Below are positions 32,890 to 42,129 of a DNA stretch of 64,000 nt, piece by piece (the stretch's first letter is position 1; each line of letters begins with the position of its first letter). The notes below the pieces were generated by a model. It saw only the letters and a program-made list of their open reading frames with translations. It had not been told where the DNA came from and did no database searches. Origin of the DNA: Paraburkholderia heleia NBRC 101817 (GTDB lineage: Bacteria > Pseudomonadota > Gammaproteobacteria > Burkholderiales > Burkholderiaceae); the NCBI RefSeq assembly GCF_000739775.1, contig NZ_BBJH01000027.1, positions 1-64,000 on the forward strand, written 5' to 3'. The translations under genes were made by a program, and so were the position numbers.

Positions 32890-33711
32890 ATGCCCCAAGC
32901 CGCGCCGCCCGAACTCGACGACGAGCCCGGGCGCGGCCGTTCGCTCGCTCGCCAATACCCGCGCGGCCTCCGGATCGAGCCGCACACGCATACATGGGCA
33001 CAGGTGCTGTACGCCGTCTCCGGCGTGATGTGGGTCGAGGTGGAGCGCGAGGCGCTCGTCGTGCCGCCGCAGCGTGCCGTGTGGCTGCCGCCCGGCACGC
33101 AGCACGCCATTCACATGCTGAGCGCCGTCGAGATGCGCAATCTCTATCTGCACGAGCGCGACAGCCGGCACCTGAGCGAGCGGTGCGAAGTGTTCGAGGT
33201 CAACGGCCTGCTGCGCGAACTCATCACGGGCCTCGCGGAACGCGCACCCGAGGACGACGCCTGGCTCGACGCGGCCTATCGCCTCGCATCGATCGAACTC
33301 GCCCAGGCGCCGCGCTCCACGCTGCGCATCCCGCTGCCCGATGCGTCCGACCGCCGCCTCGCCACGCTGTGCCGCGCGGTGATCGACAATCCGTCGGCCG
33401 ATATCGGCTTCGAACAGCACGCGGCATGGGTGGGCGCGAGCGTGCGCACGCTCGCGCGGCTCTTCACGCGCGAGCTTGGCATGGGGTTTGCTGAATGGCG
33501 CCGCCAGGTGCAGCTCGCCCTCGCGCTGTCGCGCCTCGCGCAAGGCGAGCCCGTGAACGCCGTGGCGCGCATGCTGGGCTATCTCCCCAGCAGCTTCAGC
33601 GACATGTTCCGCCGCGAACTGGGCGTGCCGCCCAGCGAGTTCCGGCCCACCGGCACCCTGGGCGGCACAGCGGGTTTCGCAGAGGAAAGCGCGGCGCAGG
33701 AGCGCGCGTAG
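32890..33711 (+). CDS. AraC-family regulator with N-terminal cupin
   Basis: A 273-residue regulator. The N-terminal cupin holds RIEPHTHTWAQVLYAVSGVM and LPPGTQHAIHML, both metal- or ligand-pocket strands. The C-terminal double helix-turn-helix contains GASVRTLARLFTRELGMGFA and a second helix pair ending SSFSDMFRRELGVPPSEFR. This architecture is common for one-gene regulators controlling a neighbouring transporter. It is divergent from the AAA+ operon (169-bp gap) and upstream of the efflux genes; the target is not determined. Confidence 0.87.
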   Translation: MPQAAPPELDDEPGRGRSLARQYPRGLRIEPHTHTWAQVLYAVSGVMWVEVEREALVVPPQRAVWLPPGTQHAIHMLSAVEMRNLYLHERDSRHLSERCEVFEVNGLLRELITGLAERAPEDDAWLDAAYRLASIELAQAPRSTLRIPLPDASDRRLATLCRAVIDNPSADIGFEQHAAWVGASVRTLARLFTRELGMGFAEWRRQVQLALALSRLAQGEPVNAVARMLGYLPSSFSDMFRRELGVPPSEFRPTGTLGGTAGFAEESAAQERA

Positions 33712-33725
33712 CCGCGGGGTGCGGC

Positions 33726-33947
33726 TCAATGCGGTGGCAGATCGCCCACTAGCGGAAACATGTCGGGCGTGTAGCCCATATTGAAGTAACCGGCCCGTGC
33801 ATACGTGGCGATTCGTTCGAGGTGCTCGGTTTCGCGCGACGCGTCGCGCAGTTCGGGCTCATCGGCTTGAGGCGTGGGCGGCGGATGGTTCGTCCGGCCG
33901 CGCCGCGCGAACCACGCCGGCACGCACAGCATCGACAGCTTCGACAT
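33726..33947 (-). CDS. small hypothetical protein
   Basis: A 73-residue protein, MSKLSMLCVPAWFARRGRTN..., ending DMFPLVGDLPPH. ATG 33947 has GAGGAG about 7 nt upstream, which makes it a believable gene. There is no signal peptide or membrane span, and no family is recognised. It converges with the AraC gene (14-nt gap). A 7-bp-arm inverted repeat lies 28 nt before its start. Confidence 0.6.
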   Translation of the reverse strand: MSKLSMLCVPAWFARRGRTNHPPPTPQADEPELRDASRETEHLERIATYARAGYFNMGYTPDMFPLVGDLPPH

Positions 33948-33974
33948 GGCGGACTCCTCGCGAGGCGTTGACCC

Positions 33975-33997
33975 CTTCCAATCTAGACAGTTGGAAG
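33975..33997. promoter_or_regulatory. inverted repeat, candidate operator
   Basis: CTTCCAA and TTGGAAG are separated by TCTAGACAG. It lies between the small gene at 33726-33947 and the divergent efflux operon. Symmetry and location suit a repressor or activator site; the protein is unknown. Confidence 0.4.
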
Positions 33998-34327
33998 CGT
34001 GCACGCAAACAAGCATTTCTGCGATGCATTGCACACCGCGGCCGATGCTCGCGGTCCATCCGGCCCGAACGTTGTAACCGCCGGAAAATCTTACAAATCA
34101 CTAACGTTTCGAAATTGGCGCACGAGTTGGTTAGACTGCGGGTCTCGGCCTTCGCTGCGCCTTCACCGCACGATGGGGCCCGGCATCGACGGCATAACAA
34201 TCATGAGAATGCGTATGCAGCAACTCGACAGTCACCGGCAGCGATTCGCGGCGGCCAAGCCGTTGAGCGCGCCGATAGGGTTTCTCCGCACCGCCTTGCG
34301 CGGCGGTCCGACCTCCTGGAGGCAGGC

Positions 34328-35641
34328 ATGAGCGACGTCCCGCAGACGCAACCCGCGCCCCAGCCCCCGCCGCCGCCCGCTCCGCCCCCGCAGGCGCCCA
34401 GGCGCCGCCGGCTCGGGCCGATCATTCTCGCCATTGTCGTGATCGCGCTGATCGTGCTCGTGATCGTGCACATCATGCGCAACAAGAAGACGGAGCACGG
34501 CGCGGCGCCGCAGGTCGTCACGGTGGCCGCCGCCACGCTCGGGCCCATGCCCGTGACGCTCAACGCGCTCGGCACGGTCACCCCGCTCGCGACTGTCACG
34601 GTTCTGCCGCAAATCAGCGGCTACCTCACCGAGGTGGGCTACAAGGAAGGCCAGGATGTCGTGAAGGGTCAGTTCCTCGCCCAGATCGACCCGCGCCAGT
34701 ACGAGATCAGCAAGGAGCAGGCGCAGGCGCAACTCGCGAAAGACGAGGCGCTGCTCGCCCAGTCGCGCGCCGACCTCGTGCGCTTTACCCAACTGCACGA
34801 ACAAAGGTCCATCGCCGAGCAGACCTTCACCGACCAGAAGTTTCTCGTGATGCAGAACGAGGCCGCCGTGAAGGCCGATATGGCCAACGTCAGACTGTTC
34901 GAACTCGACCTCATCTACTGCCGCATCACCGCGCCGGTCTCGGGACGCGTGGGCCTGCGCCTCGTCGATCCGGGCAACTACGTGACGTCGTCCAGTTCCA
35001 CGGGCATTGCCGTCATCACGACGATCAAGCCCACCACCGTCCAGTTCGCGATCCCGCAAACCTCGCTCGGCAGCGTGCTGGAGCGCGTCAACGCCGGTGC
35101 AAAGCTGCCGGTCACCGTCTTCAGCAGCGACAACACCCGCCAGATCGCCACCGGCACGCTCTTCGCGCTCAGCAACCAGATGGCCACGGCCACCGGCACG
35201 GTCACGCTGCGCGCGAGCGTGCCCAACGACGACGAGGCGCTCTTTCCCAACGAGTTCGTCAACGTGAGGCTGCTCGTCGACACGCTGCAGAACGCCGTGC
35301 TCGTGCCGACGCCCGCCGTGCAGACCGGCGCGCCCGGCGACTACGTGTACCTCGTGAACGCCGACAACACCGTGTCGGTCCACAAGGTCACGCTCGGCCC
35401 GAGCGATGGCCGCTACACGGTGATCTCCGCGGGCTTGCAGCAGGGCCAGCATGTCGTGACCGACGGACTCGACCGCCTCAACGACGGCGCGAAGATCCAG
35501 CCCGCGGGGCCGAGGCCCGCCACGCACGCGGGCGCCGCCAGCGCGCCGCAGCATGGCAGCGCCCCGGGCGCGTCCAGCGAGCCCGGCGCCACGGCGCCGA
35601 ACGCCTCCGACGCGAGCGCCGCGGCCTCGCAAGCGGGTTGA
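34328..35641 (+). CDS. mdtA: RND efflux periplasmic adaptor (MdtA-like)
   Basis: A 437-residue membrane-fusion protein. A Pro-rich N-terminal tail (PQPPPPPAPPPQAPR) precedes one membrane anchor (IILAIVVIALIVLVIV). Then come the lipoyl/barrel-sandwich halves (VLPQISGYLTEVGYKEGQDV and ITAPVSGRVGLRLVDPGNYV) around a hairpin, a beta barrel and a C-terminal Ala/Pro-rich tail. ATG 34328 has GGAGG 7 nt upstream; the longer frame starts in unrelated sequence. It is the first gene of a four-gene efflux operon, and the next gene follows by 18 nt. Confidence 0.88.
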   Translation: MSDVPQTQPAPQPPPPPAPPPQAPRRRRLGPIILAIVVIALIVLVIVHIMRNKKTEHGAAPQVVTVAAATLGPMPVTLNALGTVTPLATVTVLPQISGYLTEVGYKEGQDVVKGQFLAQIDPRQYEISKEQAQAQLAKDEALLAQSRADLVRFTQLHEQRSIAEQTFTDQKFLVMQNEAAVKADMANVRLFELDLIYCRITAPVSGRVGLRLVDPGNYVTSSSSTGIAVITTIKPTTVQFAIPQTSLGSVLERVNAGAKLPVTVFSSDNTRQIATGTLFALSNQMATATGTVTLRASVPNDDEALFPNEFVNVRLLVDTLQNAVLVPTPAVQTGAPGDYVYLVNADNTVSVHKVTLGPSDGRYTVISAGLQQGQHVVTDGLDRLNDGAKIQPAGPRPATHAGAASAPQHGSAPGASSEPGATAPNASDASAAASQAG

Positions 35642-35659
35642 GCCCCGGACCCAGCGCCG

Positions 35660-38600
35660 ATGAATATTTCGCGTCTCTTCATCCTGCGGCCGGTCGCGAC
35701 TTCGCTCCTGATGATCGCGATGGTGCTGATCGGCCTCGTCGCGATGAAGTTCCTGCCGGTTTCCTCGTTGCCCGCGGTGGACTATCCCACCATCCAGGTG
35801 CAGACCTTTTATCCGGGCGCGAGCCCGAACGTGATGGCGACCACCGTCACGGCGCCGCTCGAAGTGCAGCTCGGCGAAATCCCCGGCCTGCAGCAGATGA
35901 TCTCGTACAGCTCCGAGGGCGCCTCGGTCATCACGCTGCAGTTCGACCTTTCGCTGAGCCTCGACGTAGCCGAGCAGAACGTGCAGCAGGCCATCAACGC
36001 GGCCAACAGCTTCCTGCCGAGCGGCCTGCCCGCGCCGCCGACCTATGCCAAGGTGAACCCGGCCGACCAGCCCATCCTCACGCTCGCGGTCACGTCGAAG
36101 TCGATGTCGCTCACGCAGTTGCAGGACGCGGCCAACAATCGCCTCGCCACGAAGATCTCCGAAGTGCCGGGCGTGGGTCTCGTCACCACGGCGGGCGGCA
36201 ACGTGCCCGCCGTGCGCGTCGAAGCCGACCCGCACAAGCTCGCCGCCTACGGCCTGAATCTCGACGACCTGCGCACGCTGCTCGCCAACGTCAACGTGAG
36301 CAACCCGAAGGGCAACTTCGACGGCCCCGAGCTGAACTACACGATCAATTCGAACGACCAGATCTCGGACCCGAAGGACTACGAAGACACCGTCATCGCC
36401 TATCAGAACGGCTCGCCCGTGTTCATGCGCGACGTGGCGCGCGTGTCCACGGCCGCGCAGGACGTGGAGCGCGGCGCCTGGTACAACAAGACGCCCGCCA
36501 TCGTGCTGAACGTGCAGCGCCAGCCGGGCGCGAACGTGATCGCCACCGTCAACCAGATCATGCGGCAGTTGCCGCAGCTCGAAGCGGCGCTGCCCGCGGG
36601 CATGCAGGTCACGGTGGTGTCGAACAGCGTGGGCGTGATCCGCGCTTCGGTAAGCGACGCGGCCTTCGAACTCGTGCTCGCCGTGGCGCTCGTGGTGGCC
36701 GTGATCTTCGTGTTCCTGCGCAATCTGCCCGCGACCATCATTCCGAGCATCTCGGTGCCGGTCTCGCTGATCGGCACGCTCGCGATCATGTATGAGCTGG
36801 GCTACTCGATCGACAACCTCTCGCTCATGGCGCTCATCATCGCCACCGGCTTCGTGGTGGACGACTCGATCGTGATGATCGAAAACATCGTGCGCTACCT
36901 CGAGGAAGGCGACAAACCTTTGCAGGCGGCGTTAAAAGGCGCAGGCCAGATCGGCTTCACGATTCTTTCGCTGACGATCTCGCTCATCGCCGTGCTGATT
37001 CCGCTGCTCTTCATGGGCGGCGTGATCGGGCGGCTCTTCAGCGAATTCGCCGTCACGCTCGCGGTGACCATCGTGCTGTCGGCCGTGGTCTCGCTCACCG
37101 TCGTGCCGATGATGTGCGCGCGCATCCTGCGCGCTCAGGCCGAGCGCCACCCCAGCCGCTTCGAGCGCATCAGCGAAGGGCTTTTCAACCGGACGCTGAA
37201 CGCCTACGAGCGCGGCCTGCGCTGGGTGCTCGATCACCAGACGCTCACGCTCGTCGTGTTCCTCGTGACGGTGGTGCTCACCGGGCTGCTTTACGTCGTG
37301 ATTCCGAAGGGCCTGTTCCCGGTGCAGGACGTGGGCGTGCTGCAAGGCATCAGCGTGGCCGACAACTCCATCTCCTACCAGGCGATGGTGCGGCGCCAGT
37401 CCGCGCTGGCCGAGGAAATCCTCAAGGACCCCGATGTCGTTTCGCTCACCTCGTACGTGGGCATCGACGGCATCAACAACACGCTCAACAACGGGCGCTT
37501 CCTCATCAACCTGAAGCCGCACGACGACCGCTCCGAAACCGCCGACGAAATCGGGCGGCGCATTCAGCAGTCGGTCGCGAAAGTCGCGGGCGTGCGCCTC
37601 TATATCCAGCCCGAGCAGGACCTCACGCTCGACACCACGGTCTCGCGCAACCAGTACAACTTCGTGCTGCGCGGCCCGAGCCAGGACGCGTTCGAGCGGT
37701 ACGTGCCCGCGCTCATCGCGCGCATGAAGCAGATCGCGTCGATCCGCGACGTCACGAGCGACCTCAACACGGACGGCCTTTCCGTGAACGTCGAAGTGAA
37801 CCGCCAGCTCGCGGCGCGCTACGGCATCACGGCGGCGACCATCGACAACGCGCTCTACGATGCGCTGGGCCAGCGCATCGTTTCGACCATCTTCCAGCAG
37901 TCGGACCAGTACCGCGTGATTCTCGTGGCGAAGCCCGAGGCGCTGCCCACGGTCGAATCGCTCGGCGACCTGTATCTGCCGAGCCAGACGAGCAGCGAAG
38001 GCCAGGTGCCGCTCAAGGGCATTGCGAAGATCAGCATTACGCGCTCGCCGCTCATGATCAGCCATCTCGCACAGTTCCCTTCGGTCACGATCTCGTTCAA
38101 TCTCGCCGATGGCGCGTCGCTTTCCGCCGCCGTGCGCGACGTGCGCAAGGCAGAAGCCGCCGCGAACCTGCCGCCCTCGATCACCTCGTCGTTCCAGGGC
38201 GCGGCGCAGGCGTTCGAGGATTCGCTTTCCAGCGAGGGGTATCTGCTGATCGCGGCGCTCGTGGCCGTCTATATCGTGCTGGGCGTGCTGTACGAAAGCT
38301 ACGTGCACCCGGTCACGATTCTTTCGACACTGCCCTCGGCCGGCATTGGCGCGCTGCTCGCGCTGATGATCGCGGGCAAGGACCTGGACGTGATCGGCAT
38401 CATCGGCATCGTGCTCCTGATCGGCATCGTCAAGAAGAACGCCATCATGATGGTGGACTTCGCGCTCGAAGCCGAACGCGTGCAGGGCAAGCCGCCGCGC
38501 GAGGCGATTTTCGAGGCGTCGCTGCTGCGTTTCCGGCCGATTCTCATGACCACGCTCGCGGCCATGCTCGGCGCGCTGCCCATGCTGCTCGGCAGCGGCA

Positions 38601-38818
38601 CGGGTTCGGAGCTGCGCCGCCCGCTGGGTCTTGCGATCATCGGCGGGCTCACGCTTTCGCAGATGCTCACGCTCTTCACGACGCCCGTGATCTATCTGTT
38701 CTTCGACCGGCTGGCCGAACGCTTCGGCCGCAAGCGCAAGCCTGAAAGCCGCGCGGGCGGCGACACGGACGGCGGTACCGGCAACGGCGCCCCACCCGCG
38801 CCCGAGGGCACGCCGTGA
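35660..38818 (+). CDS. mdtB: RND multidrug efflux permease (MdtB-like)
   Basis: A 1052-residue inner-membrane HAE1-type pump, the usual family size. It begins MNISRLFILRPVATSLLMIA, the RND start signature. TM4 carries the proton-relay Asp pair in GFVVDDSIVMIENIVR, and TM10 the Lys in IGIVKKNAIMMVDFA. The next gene is a second RND permease overlapping it by 4 nt, so, as in MdtABC, the working trimer is probably mixed. Substrates in MdtBC systems include bile salts and novobiocin; here they are not known. Confidence 0.9.
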   Translation: MNISRLFILRPVATSLLMIAMVLIGLVAMKFLPVSSLPAVDYPTIQVQTFYPGASPNVMATTVTAPLEVQLGEIPGLQQMISYSSEGASVITLQFDLSLSLDVAEQNVQQAINAANSFLPSGLPAPPTYAKVNPADQPILTLAVTSKSMSLTQLQDAANNRLATKISEVPGVGLVTTAGGNVPAVRVEADPHKLAAYGLNLDDLRTLLANVNVSNPKGNFDGPELNYTINSNDQISDPKDYEDTVIAYQNGSPVFMRDVARVSTAAQDVERGAWYNKTPAIVLNVQRQPGANVIATVNQIMRQLPQLEAALPAGMQVTVVSNSVGVIRASVSDAAFELVLAVALVVAVIFVFLRNLPATIIPSISVPVSLIGTLAIMYELGYSIDNLSLMALIIATGFVVDDSIVMIENIVRYLEEGDKPLQAALKGAGQIGFTILSLTISLIAVLIPLLFMGGVIGRLFSEFAVTLAVTIVLSAVVSLTVVPMMCARILRAQAERHPSRFERISEGLFNRTLNAYERGLRWVLDHQTLTLVVFLVTVVLTGLLYVVIPKGLFPVQDVGVLQGISVADNSISYQAMVRRQSALAEEILKDPDVVSLTSYVGIDGINNTLNNGRFLINLKPHDDRSETADEIGRRIQQSVAKVAGVRLYIQPEQDLTLDTTVSRNQYNFVLRGPSQDAFERYVPALIARMKQIASIRDVTSDLNTDGLSVNVEVNRQLAARYGITAATIDNALYDALGQRIVSTIFQQSDQYRVILVAKPEALPTVESLGDLYLPSQTSSEGQVPLKGIAKISITRSPLMISHLAQFPSVTISFNLADGASLSAAVRDVRKAEAAANLPPSITSSFQGAAQAFEDSLSSEGYLLIAALVAVYIVLGVLYESYVHPVTILSTLPSAGIGALLALMIAGKDLDVIGIIGIVLLIGIVKKNAIMMVDFALEAERVQGKPPREAIFEASLLRFRPILMTTLAAMLGALPMLLGSGTGSELRRPLGLAIIGGLTLSQMLTLFTTPVIYLFFDRLAERFGRKRKPESRAGGDTDGGTGNGAPPAPEGTP

Positions 38819-41800
38819 ACCCCTCGGCGCTTTTCATCCGGCGGCCGGTCGCGACCTCACTCCTCGCGATCGCGATCCTCATTTCGGGGATGCTCGCCTT
38901 TTTCCGGCTGCCGGTCGCGCCGCTGCCCAACATCGCCTACCCGGTGATCGTGGTGCAGGCCAACATGGCGGGCGCGAGCCCGGACATCATGGCGTCCACC
39001 GTGGCCGAGCCGCTCGAGCGCCGCCTCGGCACCATCGCGGACGTGAGCCAGCTCACGTCGATCAGCAACACCGGCACCGCGCTCATCGTGGTCGTGTTCG
39101 GCCTGAACCGCGACATCAACGGCGCGGCGCGCGACGTGGAAGCGGCCATCCAGGCCGCGCGCGCCGACCTGCCCACGACGCTGCGCAGCAACCCGACGTA
39201 CCGCCAGTACAACCCCGCGAGTGCGCCGATCATGGTGCTCGCGCTCACCTCGGACACGCTCACGAAGGCGCAGCTCTACGATTCCGCCGATTCGGTCATC
39301 CAGCAGCAGCTCTCGCAGGTGGACGGCGTGGGCCAGATCACGCTGGGCGGCGGCGCGCTGCCCTCGGTGCGCGTGGAGCTGGAGCCGGGCAAGCTCAATA
39401 GCTACGGGATCGGCCTCGAAGACGTGCGCGCTTCGATTGGCGCGGCCAACGCCAACAGCGCGAAAGGCCATATCGACCAGGGCGACCAGCGCTACACGGT
39501 GATTTCGAACGACCAGATCAGCAAGGCCGCGCCGTTTCGCGACGTGGTGATCGCCTATCGCAACGGCGCGCCCGTGTTCCTGCGCGACGTGGCTTCCGTC
39601 ATCGACTCCAACGAAAACATCCGCAACGCGGGCCTCTACAACGGCAAGTCGTCCGTGCTCGTGATCGTCTACCCGATGCCCGGCAGCAACGTCGTGAAGA
39701 CGGTGCAGCAGATCCGCGCGCGCCTGCCCTCCATCGAGGCCGCGCTGCCTGCCACGATCAAGGTGGACGTGGCGATCGACCGCTCCGAGTCCGTGCGCGC
39801 TTCCGTGGCCGACACCGAACGCACGCTCTTCATCGCCGTGCTGCTCGTGATCGGCGTGGTGTTCGTGTTCCTGCTCTCGCCGCGCGCCACGCTCATCCCC
39901 GCCGTGGCGCTGCCGCTTTCCATCGTGGGCACGTTCGGGCCGATGTACCTGCTCGGCTACAGCATCGACAATCTCTCGCTCATGGCGCTCACCATCGGCA
40001 CGGGCTTCGTGGTGGACGACGCCGTGGTGGTGCTGGAGAACATCGTGCGCCACCTCGAGGCGGGCATGGACCCGAAGGAAGCGGCGCTCAAAGGCGCGGG
40101 CGAAGTGGGCTTTACGGTGCTTTCCATGAGCCTTTCGCTCATCGCCGTGTTCCTGCCCATTCTGCTCATGCCGGGCATCGTCGGCCTGCTCTTTCACGAG
40201 TTCGCGATGACGCTCTCCATCGCGATCCTCATCTCGCTCGTGATCTCGCTCACCGTCACGCCCACCATGTGCGCCTATGTGCTCAAGCGCGAGGCGCTGC
40301 ACCGCAAGCCTTCGCGCGCGGCCGTATGGATCGATGCGCAGTTCGAGCGCTTCAAGCAGTTCTACTCGCGCACGCTCGACGTCGCGCTCGATCACGCGCG
40401 GCTCACGATCTTCATCCTGTTCGCGCTGCTGGTGGGCAATGTGTTTCTCGCGCGGCTGCTTTCCGGCACGTTCTTCCCCGAGCAGGACACCGGCATTCTG
40501 ATCGGCCAGATCATCGCGGACCAGAGCATTTCGTTCACCGCGATGGAAAAGAAGCTCGCGCAGCTGCAGGCCATCGTGAAGGCCGATCCGGCCGTGCAGT
40601 CGGTAGCGGGCTTCACGGGCGGCCGGGCGCTCAATTCGGCCACCGTGTTCGTCGAACTGAAGCCGATCGCCGAGCGCCGTCTTTCGGCCACCGAGGTCGT
40701 GAACCGCTTGCGTCCCAGGCTCAATGCCGTTTCGGGCGCACGCCTTTTCATGCAGGCCCAGCAGGATCTGCAGATCGGCGGGCGGCAGTCGGCGGCCGAG
40801 TATCAGTACACGCTCACGAGCGACGACGCCGACGCCCTCTTCACCTGGGTGCCACGCCTCGTGGACGAGCTGAACAAGCACCGCGGCCAGATGTCGGATG
40901 TGAACTCGGACCTGCAGCAAAACGGTCTGGAGGCCTACATGACGGTACAGCGCACGACCGCCAAACGCTACGGGTTCGACCCGAACCAGATCGACAACGT
41001 GCTCTACGACGCCTTCGGCCAGCGCACCGTTTCGACCATCTACAACGCGATCAACCAGTACTTCGTCGTGATGGAAGTGGCGCCGCAGTACTGGCAGTTT
41101 CCGCAGTCGTTCCAGAACATCTGGCTGAGCACGGCGGCCGGCAACGCCAGCGGCGCCGCGCAAACGCAAATGCCCGCGAGCGTCATCTCGGGCGTCACGC
41201 CTTTCACGGCCGTGACCACGGCCAGCGCAACGAGCGGCAACACCAACGAGCGCAACGCGAACGCAGTGGCCAACCAGCAGAACAACGCGATCGCGAACAG
41301 CAAGGGCGGCAGCTCCAGCGGCAGCGCGGACAGCACGGCCGCCGAAACCATGGTGCCGCTCATGGCGCTCATGGACTGGAAAACGCGCCACACGGCCACC
41401 CAGGTCAATCACCAGGGCACCGAAGTGGCAGGCACGATTTCGTTCAATCTGCCCAAGGGCGGCTCGCTTTCCGAGGCCGGCAAGATCATCGAGCAGGCCG
41501 AGCGCGACATCGGCATGCCGGCCTCCATCCACGGCGCGTTCGCGGGTGCGGCACAGGCCTACGCGCAGTCCATGAGCGTCGTGCCGCTGCTCATTCTCGC
41601 TGCGCTCGCCGTGGTCTATATCGTGCTGGGCGTGCTGTACGAAAACACCATCCACCCGCTCACGATCCTCTCCACGCTGCCTTCGGCCGGCATTGGCGCG
41701 ATTCTCGCCATGCTGATCTTCGGCACGCCGTTCTCGGTGATCGCGATGATCGGCATCATTCTGCTCATTGGCATCGTGAAGAAGAACGGCATCATGATGG

Positions 41801-42129
41801 TCGACGTCGCCATCCAGTTGCAGCGCAACGACGGCATGGAGGCGCGCCGCGCGATTCACGAAGCCGCCGTGGTGCGCCTGCGCCCGATCATGATGACGAC
41901 CTTCGCGGCCGTGCTCGGCGCGCTGCCGCTCGCCATCGGCATCGGCCAGGGCGCTTCGCTGCGCCAGCCGCTCGGCGTGACGGTCATGGGCGGCCTGCTC
42001 CTGAGCCAGGTCTTTACCCTGTACACCACGCCGGTGATTTACCTGTTCCTCGACCGCCTGCGCGCACGCCTCGCGCGCTGGGCCGCGCGCCTGCCGTGGA
42101 ATCGCCAGGCCGATGAGAGCGCATCATGA
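38815..42129 (+). CDS. mdtC: RND multidrug efflux permease (MdtC-like) with Ser/Asn-rich insert
   Basis: A 1104-residue partner of the preceding permease. It starts at GTG (MNPSALFIRRPVATSLLAIA) and keeps the proton-relay residues in GFVVDDAVVVLENIVR and IGIVKKNGIMMVDVA. It is about 75 residues longer than typical MdtC. The excess is a low-complexity segment at about residues 772-845 (for example NERNANAVANQQNN and SKGGSSSGSADSTAAET) within the second periplasmic porter/docking loop. The reading frame through it is intact. It overlaps the outer-membrane factor start by 4 nt. Confidence 0.9.
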   Translation: MNPSALFIRRPVATSLLAIAILISGMLAFFRLPVAPLPNIAYPVIVVQANMAGASPDIMASTVAEPLERRLGTIADVSQLTSISNTGTALIVVVFGLNRDINGAARDVEAAIQAARADLPTTLRSNPTYRQYNPASAPIMVLALTSDTLTKAQLYDSADSVIQQQLSQVDGVGQITLGGGALPSVRVELEPGKLNSYGIGLEDVRASIGAANANSAKGHIDQGDQRYTVISNDQISKAAPFRDVVIAYRNGAPVFLRDVASVIDSNENIRNAGLYNGKSSVLVIVYPMPGSNVVKTVQQIRARLPSIEAALPATIKVDVAIDRSESVRASVADTERTLFIAVLLVIGVVFVFLLSPRATLIPAVALPLSIVGTFGPMYLLGYSIDNLSLMALTIGTGFVVDDAVVVLENIVRHLEAGMDPKEAALKGAGEVGFTVLSMSLSLIAVFLPILLMPGIVGLLFHEFAMTLSIAILISLVISLTVTPTMCAYVLKREALHRKPSRAAVWIDAQFERFKQFYSRTLDVALDHARLTIFILFALLVGNVFLARLLSGTFFPEQDTGILIGQIIADQSISFTAMEKKLAQLQAIVKADPAVQSVAGFTGGRALNSATVFVELKPIAERRLSATEVVNRLRPRLNAVSGARLFMQAQQDLQIGGRQSAAEYQYTLTSDDADALFTWVPRLVDELNKHRGQMSDVNSDLQQNGLEAYMTVQRTTAKRYGFDPNQIDNVLYDAFGQRTVSTIYNAINQYFVVMEVAPQYWQFPQSFQNIWLSTAAGNASGAAQTQMPASVISGVTPFTAVTTASATSGNTNERNANAVANQQNNAIANSKGGSSSGSADSTAAETMVPLMALMDWKTRHTATQVNHQGTEVAGTISFNLPKGGSLSEAGKIIEQAERDIGMPASIHGAFAGAAQAYAQSMSVVPLLILAALAVVYIVLGVLYENTIHPLTILSTLPSAGIGAILAMLIFGTPFSVIAMIGIILLIGIVKKNGIMMVDVAIQLQRNDGMEARRAIHEAAVVRLRPIMMTTFAAVLGALPLAIGIGQGASLRQPLGVTVMGGLLLSQVFTLYTTPVIYLFLDRLRARLARWAARLPWNRQADESAS

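Noticed and set aside
38857..41859. 1000-codon minus-strand open frame opposite the second RND pump
   Set aside because: It is His/Arg/Asp-rich antisense shadow of a GC-rich gene; the plus strand encodes an unmistakable RND protein with proton-relay motifs.
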